From assembly GCA_963665785.1 (NCBI GenBank), contig OY762456.1:2790001-2854000 (forward strand): a stretch of 64,000 nt of DNA, written 5' to 3'. Position 1 is the first letter of the stretch, and each line of letters opens with the position of its first letter. The position numbers and the translations under genes were made by a program. Of this stretch, positions 1 through 8,736 are shown one piece after another. Below the pieces are notes generated by a model. The model was not told the DNA's origin. It searched no databases and saw only the letters and a program-made list of their open reading frames with translations. Origin of the DNA: UBA7455 sp026713185. GTDB taxonomy: Bacteria > Pseudomonadota > Gammaproteobacteria > Pseudomonadales > Azotimanducaceae.

Positions 1-1
1 C

Positions 2-46
2 AAGCGCAAGAGGATGCGGGCCCAGACCCAGGGAAGACAGGGTTAG
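2..46 (+). CDS. possible 3' end of an upstream gene (partial)
   Basis: One plus-strand frame is open from the window edge to a TAG at 44-46. It would encode a short basic C-terminal tail (KRKRMRAQTQGRQG). It ends 22 bases before the next start codon, which has its own strong Shine-Dalgarno sequence, so the two could be in one operon. Too short to identify; it could equally be non-coding. Confidence 0.25.
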   Translation, partial: KRKRMRAQTQGRQG

Positions 47-68
47 GCGCCCCGATCAGGAGGAAGAG

Positions 69-1895
69 ATGCGATATCTGTTAATTGGTTTGTCATATCT
101 GGTTGTAGCAGTAGCCGCAGTATTTGTGGGTGTTCAAATCAGTCACCCTCCAGAGCCAGGGTTGATTGTGTCAAGCAACATCCAGTCCGGCGCCGTTCCA
201 GCCACCATTCTGCAATCTGATTCCGATAAAACAGCATCACCCCTGCCCCGTTTTGCAGATATAGGTCGTCAGCCTACGATATTTCGACAGATGTATATCG
301 CATATCAACTGGCGGCCTCAAGCGATGTCCCGACCTTGAAAAGTCATATGGACAATCTGATTCATGATGATGATCCATTTTTCCACTACAACATTGCCAA
401 TGTTTTTCTTGAACGGCTCATCGCTCTGGATGTCATGGAATCGATTCACTACATTGAGAATGCTGATATCAGCCGGGAACGGGTTTACCGTTTTCTCAGC
501 GATATTGTTTCCAGTTGGATACGCCATGATCCGGAAGCTGCTATCGATTACGTTCGGAATATTGACTCCATGCAACTGAAAAACATGATCGGCGCCAGAC
601 TGCTCAGTGATCCAACGCTGGGCAATACGGGGATACAATCAAAACTGGAACAGGTTCTTGGTCAATATGGTCAGATGATCATGCAATCGGCGAATTTACG
701 CCAGAAAGACCCGGAAGCGGCATTTGAAGAGGCATTGTTATTGCGAGGCAGTGATCGACAAATGGGCATGTGGAATGCGGTAGCCAGATGGTACATGGAG
801 GACCCGGAAGCCGTATTGGCCCGGGTATTGGATATGGACAATGCCGTGGAAAAGAAAAATATAATGCAAATGCTGATACAGACACAGAGTCGGGAGGATC
901 CTGTTGCCGCACTGGAGATGGTACGCAACTATTACCCCCAGGATATGGACATGGAGCGAATGGTACTGATGGCGATGACAGGAAGAGACATTCAGCAGGC
1001 TTTACCCTACATCAATGCCTTTGTTGAACGCACCGGGGAAACACATTTACTGCAAAACCTCGCCTCCAATTGGTCCCGATCTGATCCCCATGCAGCCATA
1101 GACTATGCCAATACCCTGGATAAACAACACCGTCAGGCTTTTCTCAATGGCATTGCCAGCGGTTATATCCACAGTAATCCGGATGAAGGCTTGCGCTGGG
1201 CGATGTCTCTCAATAACAGGGAAGTTCTTGATCAAGTCATTCTATTTCTGCCAAACATTGATATCTCCATGGCGGAAAACCTGATGAATCGACTGGATGA
1301 TCCGCAGCAAACCCACATACTGATGGAGAGTATCTCATTTATGAAGGCACGTGCAGACCCCGAAGGAGCCTACCAGTGGCTGGCGAAATTTCATGATGAA
1401 CCCGGCTATCACAATGCCCTTACAAACGTCATTAGAGAATGGGCGCGACATGACCCCGAGAGTGCAGCTGATACTCTGGAAATACATCAGGAAGACAGCG
1501 ACTACCAGGAATTATTCAGCAGTGTAGCCCAGGGCTGGGCGCAACGAAATCCTGATGCAGCGATTTCCTGGGTTCGATCCTTACCGGAAGGAGAAATCGC
1601 TGGCCAGGCTGCAGAATCAGTGATGTTTCAAATATGGAGGAATGACATTGACAGCGCCATCGACATGATGGACATGATGTCAGATGAAAGATCTTCGACT
1701 GCACGATTGACGCTTGCCGCTATGATGCTGGCAATGAAATCTGATGAGATTGAAGACATCGTGGACAAACTTGATTTGACAAAGGAACAGGCTGATCAAC
1801 TACGACAGGGAAAAGCCAATTCATCGGTACATCGTTTCAATCCCACCGTACAACCTGGTTATTTTTTTAGTTCAGGGGGCGTTATGACCTACTGA
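69..1895 (+). CDS. membrane-anchored protein with helical repeats, function unknown
   Basis: 608 residues. The N-terminus (about residues 3-22) is a hydrophobic segment that looks like an uncleaved signal anchor, so the rest should lie in the periplasm. From about residue 100 to 580 the protein consists of helical repeats of roughly 30-35 residues. These repeatedly show a Trp followed by a DP-x-AA motif, for example WIRHDPEAAIDYV, WSRSDPHAAIDYA, WARHDPESAADTL and WAQRNPDAAISWV. This resembles TPR/HEAT-type solenoids used for protein-protein contact. The start ATG is preceded at ideal distance by AGGAGG. No catalytic motif is visible. I do not recognise a characterised homologue; a scaffold or assembly role is inference only. 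Confidence 0.75.
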   Translation: MRYLLIGLSYLVVAVAAVFVGVQISHPPEPGLIVSSNIQSGAVPATILQSDSDKTASPLPRFADIGRQPTIFRQMYIAYQLAASSDVPTLKSHMDNLIHDDDPFFHYNIANVFLERLIALDVMESIHYIENADISRERVYRFLSDIVSSWIRHDPEAAIDYVRNIDSMQLKNMIGARLLSDPTLGNTGIQSKLEQVLGQYGQMIMQSANLRQKDPEAAFEEALLLRGSDRQMGMWNAVARWYMEDPEAVLARVLDMDNAVEKKNIMQMLIQTQSREDPVAALEMVRNYYPQDMDMERMVLMAMTGRDIQQALPYINAFVERTGETHLLQNLASNWSRSDPHAAIDYANTLDKQHRQAFLNGIASGYIHSNPDEGLRWAMSLNNREVLDQVILFLPNIDISMAENLMNRLDDPQQTHILMESISFMKARADPEGAYQWLAKFHDEPGYHNALTNVIREWARHDPESAADTLEIHQEDSDYQELFSSVAQGWAQRNPDAAISWVRSLPEGEIAGQAAESVMFQIWRNDIDSAIDMMDMMSDERSSTARLTLAAMMLAMKSDEIEDIVDKLDLTKEQADQLRQGKANSSVHRFNPTVQPGYFFSSGGVMTY

Positions 1896-1913
1896 GGAAG
1901 CCGGGTATGAGTT

Positions 1914-1947
1914 TCTGGACAATCCGGCAGTCAACCGGTTGTCCAGA
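1914..1947. terminator. strong hairpin between convergent genes
   Basis: Inverted repeat TCTGGACAA...TTGTCCAGA extended inward by CCGG/CCGG, about 13 base pairs with one bulged T and a 7-nt loop. It sits in the 53-bp gap between the stop codons of the two convergent genes, so it probably ends both transcripts. There is no clear U-tract, so a role in 3'-end protection is as likely as intrinsic termination. Confidence 0.5.
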
Positions 1948-1948
1948 C

Positions 1949-2272
1949 CTACTGCGTGGCACTCCTTGGAGTAGGTAGAATCCTGGTGACGTTGATACCG
2001 CTCGTATCCATCATGTCCGGAATTATTGGAGCAATCTCTTTGGTCCAGGTTTCGCTTTTATACACCGCAGTGTAGAGTTCCTTGCGCTCGTCTTCATTTT
2101 CAAACCGTCGGGTCCAGAAATATGCCGTGTCGTCCTCTTCATCGCGGAAGCTGCCGGTGATAACCATCCCCTGTGCAACCTGAAACGGAATGATGACCTC
2201 CTCCATGAACTGCACCCAATCGTCCATTTTGCCGGGCAGGATCCGGTACTGTCTTAACTCATAGAAAGCCAT
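1949..2272 (-). CDS. NIPSNAP-family protein
   Basis: 107 residues, a single alpha/beta-barrel (ferredoxin-like) dimerising domain of the NIPSNAP type. The N-terminus (YELRQYRILPGKMDDWVQFM) is the characteristic opening of this family, followed by the W-x-R-R-F region (YFWTRRFENEDERKEL). Bacterial NIPSNAP proteins have no agreed biochemical role; many sit beside catabolic genes. It is transcribed alone here, convergent with the repeat protein to its left, with about 100 bp separating it from the DUF1854/ABC operon. The family call is fairly sure; function is not. Confidence 0.8.
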   Translation of the reverse strand: MAFYELRQYRILPGKMDDWVQFMEEVIIPFQVAQGMVITGSFRDEEDDTAYFWTRRFENEDERKELYTAVYKSETWTKEIAPIIPDMMDTSGINVTRILPTPRSATQ

Positions 2273-2375
2273 AGGAATTTTCCTTTATTGATTGTGCACA
2301 TCATAAAGTAGCGAAAGCGCTCTGACCATAGTACTAACGTTACGATCTCCTGATGACAACTGAGACCGGGATTTG

Positions 2376-2921
2376 CTACAGCGTCCGCTCAATCATGCCC
2401 AGACTCTTCCTGTCCAGTTTCTCCAGCCGTGGTATCTCAAAACGGTTACCATCGACATCCAGGATCAGCAGCCGGTGACTGCCCAGCCTGCGGACGTGTT
2501 CTTCTGCGTTCTGCACCACGAATTCCCGTTCGCCACGATCTGTCTCAACGTCCCAGTAAGAAGTACCAAATTCATTACGAATTGAGCGGACACTCAGTAT
2601 CGTCGAGGTGAGATATCGTCTCTCAAGTTCCTCGTTGATAATGTTGAGCGTTTCCTCATTAAATGATCCAGGGTCATCGATCATGCAAATCTCCACTCCC
2701 TTTTCATCAAGGAATGAAATGTATCGATCAGGATGCGTAAGAGGCGCCGCACGCACAACCTTGACGCGCGACCAGATACGGTCACTGTCGATAGTCAGGT
2801 GCAGTATCTGTTTCAGGTCGCGCGTAAGGCGCAACTGGCTCCCTGCTACATCCCCGGGGTGGGATATGGTCACCGGGGGTTGTTCGACCCGGTCACTGAT
2901 TCCAGAAATAGATGATGTCAT
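2376..2921 (-). CDS. DUF1854 family protein, ABC exporter partner
   Basis: 181 residues. The central and C-terminal parts fit DUF1854, including IRNEFGTSYWDVETDRGEREF and the terminal LILDVDGNRFEIPRLEKLDR. It lies 5 bp downstream of the second of two ABC exporter genes on the same strand, so the three genes are almost certainly one operon. Known context: DUF1854 proteins are recurrent neighbours of this exact pair of zinc-ribbon ABC transporters, and in some proteobacteria the set lies beside cyanophycin genes. No cyanophycin gene is visible in this window, so the transported substrate remains open. No signal peptide or membrane segment is seen, so it is probably cytoplasmic. Confidence 0.8.
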   Translation of the reverse strand: MTSSISGISDRVEQPPVTISHPGDVAGSQLRLTRDLKQILHLTIDSDRIWSRVKVVRAAPLTHPDRYISFLDEKGVEICMIDDPGSFNEETLNIINEELERRYLTSTILSVRSIRNEFGTSYWDVETDRGEREFVVQNAEEHVRRLGSHRLLILDVDGNRFEIPRLEKLDRKSLGMIERTL

Positions 2922-2926
2922 AGTGC

Positions 2927-5161
2927 TTATCCTTTTACGGCCATGATGGCCGATGATTCCTGTTGCGTTTTAACCAATCGATAGAATATTCCCTTGCGCG
3001 CCATTAATTCCGTGTGACTTCCTGTCTCGGCGATCCTGCCTGCATCCAGCACGACCAGGCGGTTAGCGGCGCGCAAGGTTGAGAGCCTGTGGGCGATGGC
3101 AAATGTCGTTCGTCCCGCCACCAGTCTGGCGATGGCTTCCTGGATCTTTTTTTCCGTTGCCGTATCCAGAGACGATGTCGCTTCGTCCAGAATGAGAATC
3201 CTGGGGTCGTGCAAAATGGCTCGGGCAATAGCGATACGTTGCTTTTCACCACCCGCCAGCCGGCGACCCTGTTCGCCAACAAGCATGTCGTAACCATCGG
3301 GTTTTTTTATGATGAATTCGTGAGCATTGGCGGCATATGAAGCGCGCAGGATTTCCTCGAAGGAAGCATCCTGTTTGCTGTAGGCGATGTTTTCTGCAAT
3401 GGTGCCGTTGAACAGAAATGACTGCTGCGCCACCAGACCGATCTGCGAGCGCAGGTCCGCCAGACGAATATCGCGGATATCGACTCCATCAATCTCAATA
3501 CTGCCTCTGCTGGCATCATAGAATCTGGTAATCAGATTGATCAGTGTGCTCTTGCCAACACCTGATTCTCCGACCAGACCAATCATCTCATTGGGCCGCA
3601 CTTCGAGGTCGATATCACGCAATACATTTTTTCCCGGATCGTAGGCGAATGCGGCTTTCCTGAAGTTCACATGGCCTTTGATCAAGGGCATTGGCACGGC
3701 GTCAGTCTGATCGAATGGCTCGCTGTTGGCGTCGATGACCTCAAAGATACGTTCGGCGCCGGCAAAGGCGCGCACAATGAAACTGTAGTAGTCCGAAAAC
3801 CATTGTAACGGGGTGTACAGCATCCATATATAAGCGATAAACGCCATCAGTTCACCCAGTTGCAGTTTGTTATCGAGTATCTGCAACCCTCCAAAATACC
3901 AGACAAAAAACGCGCCGAAACTCATGAAGAAGTTGGTCATCAGAAAGAACACAAGCCAGGAACGCTCTGAACTGACGCTGGCCTTGCGCAGTGACTGGTT
4001 GTGTTCCTCAAAGCGCTCACCCTCATATGCTTCCTGGGAGAAGGCTTTGATCACACGAATACCGTTAATCGACTCACTGATATGGGTCGTGAGCCGACCC
4101 CACTGAATCGACCAGCGGCGCCAATAGTCTTCAAGAAAATCCCACACCAGACTGGCGACAATGATAATTGGCGGCACTGGCAGAAGCACGAACAAAGCCA
4201 ACTCCCAGTTCATGGTGAAAAGGAGAATAATGATGCCAATCACCATCACCGCATTGGACAGAATAAAGGGTGCGTCGAAGATCATATAGTCCTCAACCAG
4301 TTCAGAATCGTTATTCATGCGGGAAATCAGCGAACCGATTTTGCGCTTGTCGTAAAATCGCAGTGGCAGGAGCTGAAGTGCGCCAAACAGTCCGGTGCGC
4401 AGATCTTCAATGGCACGGAAACCCACCCAGGTATTGAGCCAGCGGCGCACAATTTCGCTAATCCACAGGATGACGCTGAGTCCGAACAACAAACCAACGT
4501 AAAAATAGAGCTGATCCGCACTCTGACCCGTCGTCAATACATCGTCAATGATGAATTTGATGATGTAGGGTGGCGCGAGCTGCAACATGGCCGTGAACAG
4601 GGTCAGGATGACCAGCAATAAAGCCTGGGTTTTATAGGGCATGATAAAACCAAGCAGTCGAAACAGTGTGTCGGTCTTTTTGATACAGGCCGGGCAGATG
4701 CCGCCTTTCTCCGGCAGCAGTCGATTGCATTTACGGCATCGGGTTTGGTCCATCTCGAGTGGCAGGTTTGGTTCGTCACCGTCGATGAGCCGTTTGATAC
4801 CTTCGGCCACCTCGGCAAATTTGAGTGACAGCGAGTTGGAATAGAACAGGCAGACAGACTCGCCGTCGTTAGGTACAAGCATCAGACGTCCTCCGCCAAC
4901 CATCGGTTCCATGTGAACGGTTTTGAGAGAATGCATGGAAATTTGCATATCTTCAGGAGTGCTGTCATCAGGCGCCAATACCAACAGACGATGGTTGGTG
5001 ACGACAAGCCATCGACTGCCATACCGGTGTGTATCGACCATGTCCGTCGTGACCTGGATGGTCACTTCCTCAAACGGACCTATGGCCTTACCAACCTTGT
5101 CGAGAACTGTCTCCGGCAACTGTTCGATAAAATGTGACGTACTTTCATTGAATTGTGACAT
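2927..5161 (-). CDS. ABC exporter half-transporter with N-terminal PH-like and zinc-ribbon domains
   Basis: 744 residues. The first 130 residues form a small soluble domain (YGSRWLVVTNHRLLVL) resembling a bacterial PH-like fold. A zinc ribbon follows (CRKC...CPAC, about residues 142-159), then six predicted membrane helices (about 175-470) and a nucleotide-binding domain with Walker A GESGVGKST, a signature motif LAGGE where LSGGQ is usual, and Walker B ILILDEATSSLD. Type IV (exporter-like) architecture. It starts 3 bp after the stop of a paralogue with the same domain order, so the two probably form a heterodimer. The soluble extension is unusual for exporters and may sense or gate. Substrate unknown. 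Confidence 0.88.
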   Translation of the reverse strand: MSQFNESTSHFIEQLPETVLDKVGKAIGPFEEVTIQVTTDMVDTHRYGSRWLVVTNHRLLVLAPDDSTPEDMQISMHSLKTVHMEPMVGGGRLMLVPNDGESVCLFYSNSLSLKFAEVAEGIKRLIDGDEPNLPLEMDQTRCRKCNRLLPEKGGICPACIKKTDTLFRLLGFIMPYKTQALLLVILTLFTAMLQLAPPYIIKFIIDDVLTTGQSADQLYFYVGLLFGLSVILWISEIVRRWLNTWVGFRAIEDLRTGLFGALQLLPLRFYDKRKIGSLISRMNNDSELVEDYMIFDAPFILSNAVMVIGIIILLFTMNWELALFVLLPVPPIIIVASLVWDFLEDYWRRWSIQWGRLTTHISESINGIRVIKAFSQEAYEGERFEEHNQSLRKASVSSERSWLVFFLMTNFFMSFGAFFVWYFGGLQILDNKLQLGELMAFIAYIWMLYTPLQWFSDYYSFIVRAFAGAERIFEVIDANSEPFDQTDAVPMPLIKGHVNFRKAAFAYDPGKNVLRDIDLEVRPNEMIGLVGESGVGKSTLINLITRFYDASRGSIEIDGVDIRDIRLADLRSQIGLVAQQSFLFNGTIAENIAYSKQDASFEEILRASYAANAHEFIIKKPDGYDMLVGEQGRRLAGGEKQRIAIARAILHDPRILILDEATSSLDTATEKKIQEAIARLVAGRTTFAIAHRLSTLRAANRLVVLDAGRIAETGSHTELMARKGIFYRLVKTQQESSAIMAVKG

Positions 5162-5164
5162 CGG

Positions 5165-7396
5165 TTATTCCCTGGTAGCGATGATTGCATCCATCGCCTG
5201 TTGTAGTTGCACCAGATCGTAAAACACGCCCCGTTTCGACATCAGTTCGGTATGTGTGCCCTGTTCGACGATACGACCCTGGTCCAGAACAATCAGCCGG
5301 TCTGCGTTTCGCAGGGTCGAGAGTCTATGGGCAATCGCGATAGTCGTGCGGCCTTCTGTCAGCTTGCCAAGTGCCTGCTGAATCTGTTGCTCAGTCGCAA
5401 CGTCTACGGATGCGGTGGCTTCGTCCAGAATCAGGATGCGTGGATTGTGCAGCAGAGCGCGTGCAATGGAGATACGCTGGCACTCACCGACCGACAGACC
5501 AGCGCCCTTCTCACCTACGCTTGTGTCATAGCCGTCGTCCTTGCCCAGGATAAAGTTGTGTGCATTGGCCGACCGTGCCGCGTCCACTATCTGCGCAAAA
5601 GTTGCATCATGCCGACCATAGCTTATGTTTTCGGCAATCGTGCCCGAGAACAGCATCGGCTCCTGCAGTACAATACCAATCTGTGAACGTAAATCATGCA
5701 GATTGAGCCGGTTGACATCGACATCGTCGATCTCGATGGTTCCTTGATCCGGATCGTAAAATCGTGCAATCAGATTAATGGTCGTCGTTTTGCCGACACC
5801 GGATTTACCCACCAGCCCGATCATCTCACCCGGCTTCACATCCAGGTTTATGCCATGCAGCACAGGTTTACTTTTGTCGTAACCGAAAGTCACATCGCGA
5901 AATCGAATGTGGCCCTTCATTTGAGGCAGCCGTACCGCATCGGGAGCCTCGAAGGATTCAGACTCGGTGTCGATCACTTCAAAAATGCGCTCTGCGCTGG
6001 CAAAAGCCCGGGTCATCTCGACATATATCTGTCCGAACCTCACGAGCGGACCATAGAGCAGCCACATATAGGCATAGAAAGCCAGCAGTGTTCCCAGCGT
6101 TATCCGGCCATCCAGAACCTGTTGTCCGCCCAGCAGCCAAACGATCAACATGCCGAGACCAGTCAAAAAAGTAATCGTCGCAATGAAAACACCACTTTTG
6201 ATTTCCGTCTGCTGCGCCACCTCACGTAACCGGAGGTTGGGTCTGGCAAAGTTGGACATCTCGCGTTTTTCCTGGGCGAAGGCTTTAACGACACGGATAC
6301 CGGTCAGAGTTTCCACCGTACGATCCGTCAGCGATGCCCAGACCTGGCTCCACTTGCTGAAAAAGGTGCGCATACGCGGCCAGAAGATGAATCCCCAGGC
6401 AATCAGAAATGGCACTGGGATCAGCACATAAAGGGTAAGAGGGACACTCATCCACAGGAGAAAACCGAGTATGCCGAACACCAGCAGGCCGTTGATGATG
6501 ATGTACGGCAAGCCGTCAATCAGAAAATCATGCAGCAATCCGACATCGCGTGAGGCGCGGGATAACAGTGTGCCGACTTCCCTCTTGTCGTAAAACTGCA
6601 TCGACAACATCTCAAGGCAGCGGTACAGATGACCGCGAATATCAGCCACTACCTGTGCGCCCAACCAGGCCGCTGTCCAGCCGTGAACCCATTCCGCGCT
6701 CCAGTTCAACAGGCGCAAAACAATCAGAGCCAAGATGAGCAAACCGAGCAGACTGACCCGGTCATCCATTGATGCAGTCCCATCAACAGGTACCAGAACA
6801 TCGTCAACCAGATGTCTGGTCACAAGAGGTGGCAACAACTGTGTGCCGGCCATGGCGGCAAAAGCCAGGGCTATAACTGCTGCCTTTAACTTGTATGGCA
6901 GCAGGTAGACGGCAATACGCTTCAGTGTCTCTCGTTTTCTGATGCAGGCGGGACAGATGCTGTTTTTTTCCGGCAGCAGGCGCCCACAGTTGTCACATCG
7001 CAATTTATCGAGCTGTGGATTGATCAGGAAGGGATTTCCCTGTCGCAGTTGTTCCAATCCGCGGGTGATCTCCGAAAACTTGACTGCCTGTGAATCTGTA
7101 TAACCAATGTACAGCATCGGCTCTCCCCGGCGTTCAACTTCCAGATGTCCGCCGCCGACCAGCGGTTCAGTACGGCACTTCACTATCTGTTCGACAGGCA
7201 CCTGGAATATCTGTCCATCCGACTCCGGCAGCACCCACAGTCGTCGATTGGTCACGACAACACACTGCCTGCCAAACCGCCGGTTCTCATCCAGGTCGGT
7301 AGTGGCGCGTATCAGGACCTCCTCGTCATCATCGAGTACTTCGTTGATGCGCCCGGCTATCTGCACATCCACTGGCTCCAACATCTGTGTACTCAT
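5165..7396 (-). CDS. ABC exporter half-transporter, paralogue of the adjacent gene
   Basis: 743 residues, with the same layout as its downstream neighbour: an N-terminal PH-like part (RRFGRQCVVVTNRRLWVL), a zinc ribbon (CDNC...CPAC, about residues 130-148), six membrane helices and a nucleotide-binding domain. Walker A is GKSGVGKTT, Walker B ILILDEATASVD. The signature motif reads LSVGE, a departure from LSGGQ that may make one ATP site of the heterodimer degenerate. It is the first gene of a three-gene operon with DUF1854. A terminator-like hairpin lies about 70 nt upstream of its start codon, so expression may be set by premature termination. Substrate unknown. Confidence 0.88.
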   Translation of the reverse strand: MSTQMLEPVDVQIAGRINEVLDDDEEVLIRATTDLDENRRFGRQCVVVTNRRLWVLPESDGQIFQVPVEQIVKCRTEPLVGGGHLEVERRGEPMLYIGYTDSQAVKFSEITRGLEQLRQGNPFLINPQLDKLRCDNCGRLLPEKNSICPACIRKRETLKRIAVYLLPYKLKAAVIALAFAAMAGTQLLPPLVTRHLVDDVLVPVDGTASMDDRVSLLGLLILALIVLRLLNWSAEWVHGWTAAWLGAQVVADIRGHLYRCLEMLSMQFYDKREVGTLLSRASRDVGLLHDFLIDGLPYIIINGLLVFGILGFLLWMSVPLTLYVLIPVPFLIAWGFIFWPRMRTFFSKWSQVWASLTDRTVETLTGIRVVKAFAQEKREMSNFARPNLRLREVAQQTEIKSGVFIATITFLTGLGMLIVWLLGGQQVLDGRITLGTLLAFYAYMWLLYGPLVRFGQIYVEMTRAFASAERIFEVIDTESESFEAPDAVRLPQMKGHIRFRDVTFGYDKSKPVLHGINLDVKPGEMIGLVGKSGVGKTTTINLIARFYDPDQGTIEIDDVDVNRLNLHDLRSQIGIVLQEPMLFSGTIAENISYGRHDATFAQIVDAARSANAHNFILGKDDGYDTSVGEKGAGLSVGECQRISIARALLHNPRILILDEATASVDVATEQQIQQALGKLTEGRTTIAIAHRLSTLRNADRLIVLDQGRIVEQGTHTELMSKRGVFYDLVQLQQAMDAIIATRE

Positions 7397-7772
7397 TTGT
7401 TACTATCCTTAATCGCCTTCAGATACTATTTTTTGTACAGATACATTTTTTGTCCTGGACAAAAAAAACCCCGACAGGCATTGCCTACCGGGGTTTTGTG
7501 ATCTGTTCCGGAAGGCATTAATGTCAAACCTTCCGTATAATTTTCAATACGTCAGGTCATAGGTATGCCGTTATCTGCTTCCAACAGGTGCACTTCGCCT
7601 GTGCGCGCTCGGTTGCAAAGAGAAATTGGGGTTATATTGGTCATCGGCTAACAATCGATATTGATTGGAACGCCATATTATGCCTATTTATGGAAATTGC
7701 AAGTAGACAAGAAAATATTAAGCGGTAACTTACCCGTTACAGAATCTTACATGAGTAAACAGGGTACACAAT
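7397..7772. other. intergenic region with structured minus-strand leader
   Basis: No convincing protein gene. On the minus strand it holds a hairpin with perfect 7-bp arms (CGGAAGG at 7509-7515, CCTTCCG at 7529-7535) directly before the terminator hairpin at 7465-7497. Further upstream is a weaker ACAGG/CCTGT stem around 7583-7601. The arrangement suggests a structured 5' leader or a small RNA of roughly 70-190 nt. I could not match it to a riboswitch class or to 6S RNA by eye. Confidence 0.4.
7465..7497 (-). terminator. intrinsic terminator in the leader of the ABC operon
   Basis: Arms AAAACCCCG (7465-7473) and CGGGGTTTT (7489-7497) are perfectly complementary, with an inner AGGC/GCCT extension. 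Read on the minus strand the hairpin is followed by eight T residues, the layout of a rho-independent terminator. No gene ends just upstream on that strand; instead the ABC exporter gene starts about 70 nt downstream. It therefore ends either a small RNA or the leader of the ABC operon (attenuator). Confidence 0.75.
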
Positions 7773-8534
7773 TTGGAGCTTTCTGATCATCAAAATTTAA
7801 ATAGAGAAGCATGGCGCTTGAAAGCCCCAGGTTATGTGGAACCCGCTGAACAGAATTGGCGCACCGACCGTGCGGTCTGGGGGATCTGGAATACGCCTGA
7901 TTCTGACTTACACCTTCTGGAATCGGATTTCTCAGGTAAGAAGTGTCTGGAAATCGGTTGTGGAACCGCATATGTCTCATCCTGGATCGCTCAACGTGGC
8001 GGCGAAGCCTATGGTATTGATCCAACCAGGAATCAATTGGATACCGCACTTCGACTGAATCGACTCTACAAGCGTAATGTCCGTCTGGTCGAAGGATTCG
8101 GTGAATTATTACCGTTTCCCAATGCCTCTTTCGACTTTGCGATTTCAGAGTACGGCGCTTCGCTTTGGGCCGACCCTTACAGATGGATTCCTGAAGCTTC
8201 AAGAGTTTTGCGACCAGGAGCACAACTCATCTTCATGACAGGTCACCCCATTTCCGAAATTTGTGCACCGGAGGATGAAGAACAACCGATGTCGAGAACA
8301 TTGCTCAGACCTTATTTGAATATGTATAGAAATGAATGGTCGGAACCGGATACAGTTGAATTCCACCTGCCACATGGAACCTGGATCAAGCTATTACGAG
8401 GAAACGGATTCGCGATAGAAAGACTGTTGGAATTTGGCGCCCCCGCGAACGCAAACAGTCGCTATGTCTGGGCTGATAGTGAGTGGGCGCAGTTCTGGCC
8501 GACTGAAGAATGTTGGGTAGTACGTAAAGACTGA
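7773..8534 (+). CDS. class I SAM-dependent methyltransferase
   Basis: 253 residues. Motif I is CLEIGCGTAYVSSWIAQRGG (about residues 53-72), followed by the acidic residue of motif II (YGIDPTRNQ), FGELLPFPNASFDFAI as motif III/IV and the YRWIPEASRVLRPGAQLIFM post-motif segment. This is the Methyltransf_11 type. The substrate cannot be told; this branch includes small-molecule and biosynthetic O- or C-methyltransferases. The start is uncertain: the frame opens with TTG at 7773, and the upstream ATG at 7751 is in another frame and soon hits a stop. A weak AGGG lies 8-9 nt before the TTG. It stands alone between the ABC leader and a dispersed repeat. Confidence 0.82.
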   Translation: MELSDHQNLNREAWRLKAPGYVEPAEQNWRTDRAVWGIWNTPDSDLHLLESDFSGKKCLEIGCGTAYVSSWIAQRGGEAYGIDPTRNQLDTALRLNRLYKRNVRLVEGFGELLPFPNASFDFAISEYGASLWADPYRWIPEASRVLRPGAQLIFMTGHPISEICAPEDEEQPMSRTLLRPYLNMYRNEWSEPDTVEFHLPHGTWIKLLRGNGFAIERLLEFGAPANANSRYVWADSEWAQFWPTEECWVVRKD

Positions 8535-8657
8535 AGGAATTGAGATGATCAGAAAAGATAGACAAAGAATCATGCAAGAGCTGCAGAATGGCATTGACAA
8601 CGGGATCACTGCGGACGCAGGGGGCATTCTGAAAGCACCCGTGACCGATTTTACCTG

Positions 8658-8726
8658 CCCTGCCGCTGTCGCGAAGCAAACAGGCCGGCTTACCTGGATT
8701 TACTGCGTCATGTTTAATGAAAGCCC
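8658..8726. repeat. 69-bp dispersed repeat, copy 1
   Basis: The segment beginning CCCTGCCGCTGTCGCG recurs in the same orientation at 11093-11161 with about six or seven substitutions and no gap. Both copies lie between genes, next to 3' ends. On the minus strand both could read NPGKPACLLRDSGR, so it may be a remnant of a mobile or coding sequence. Its boundaries were judged by eye. Confidence 0.7.
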
Positions 8727-8736
8727 AGCAAATTTT

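Noticed and set aside
7465..7700. 6S RNA or a named riboswitch
   Set aside because: Hairpins and a terminator are visible, but I could not match the conserved core of 6S RNA or of any riboswitch class by eye.
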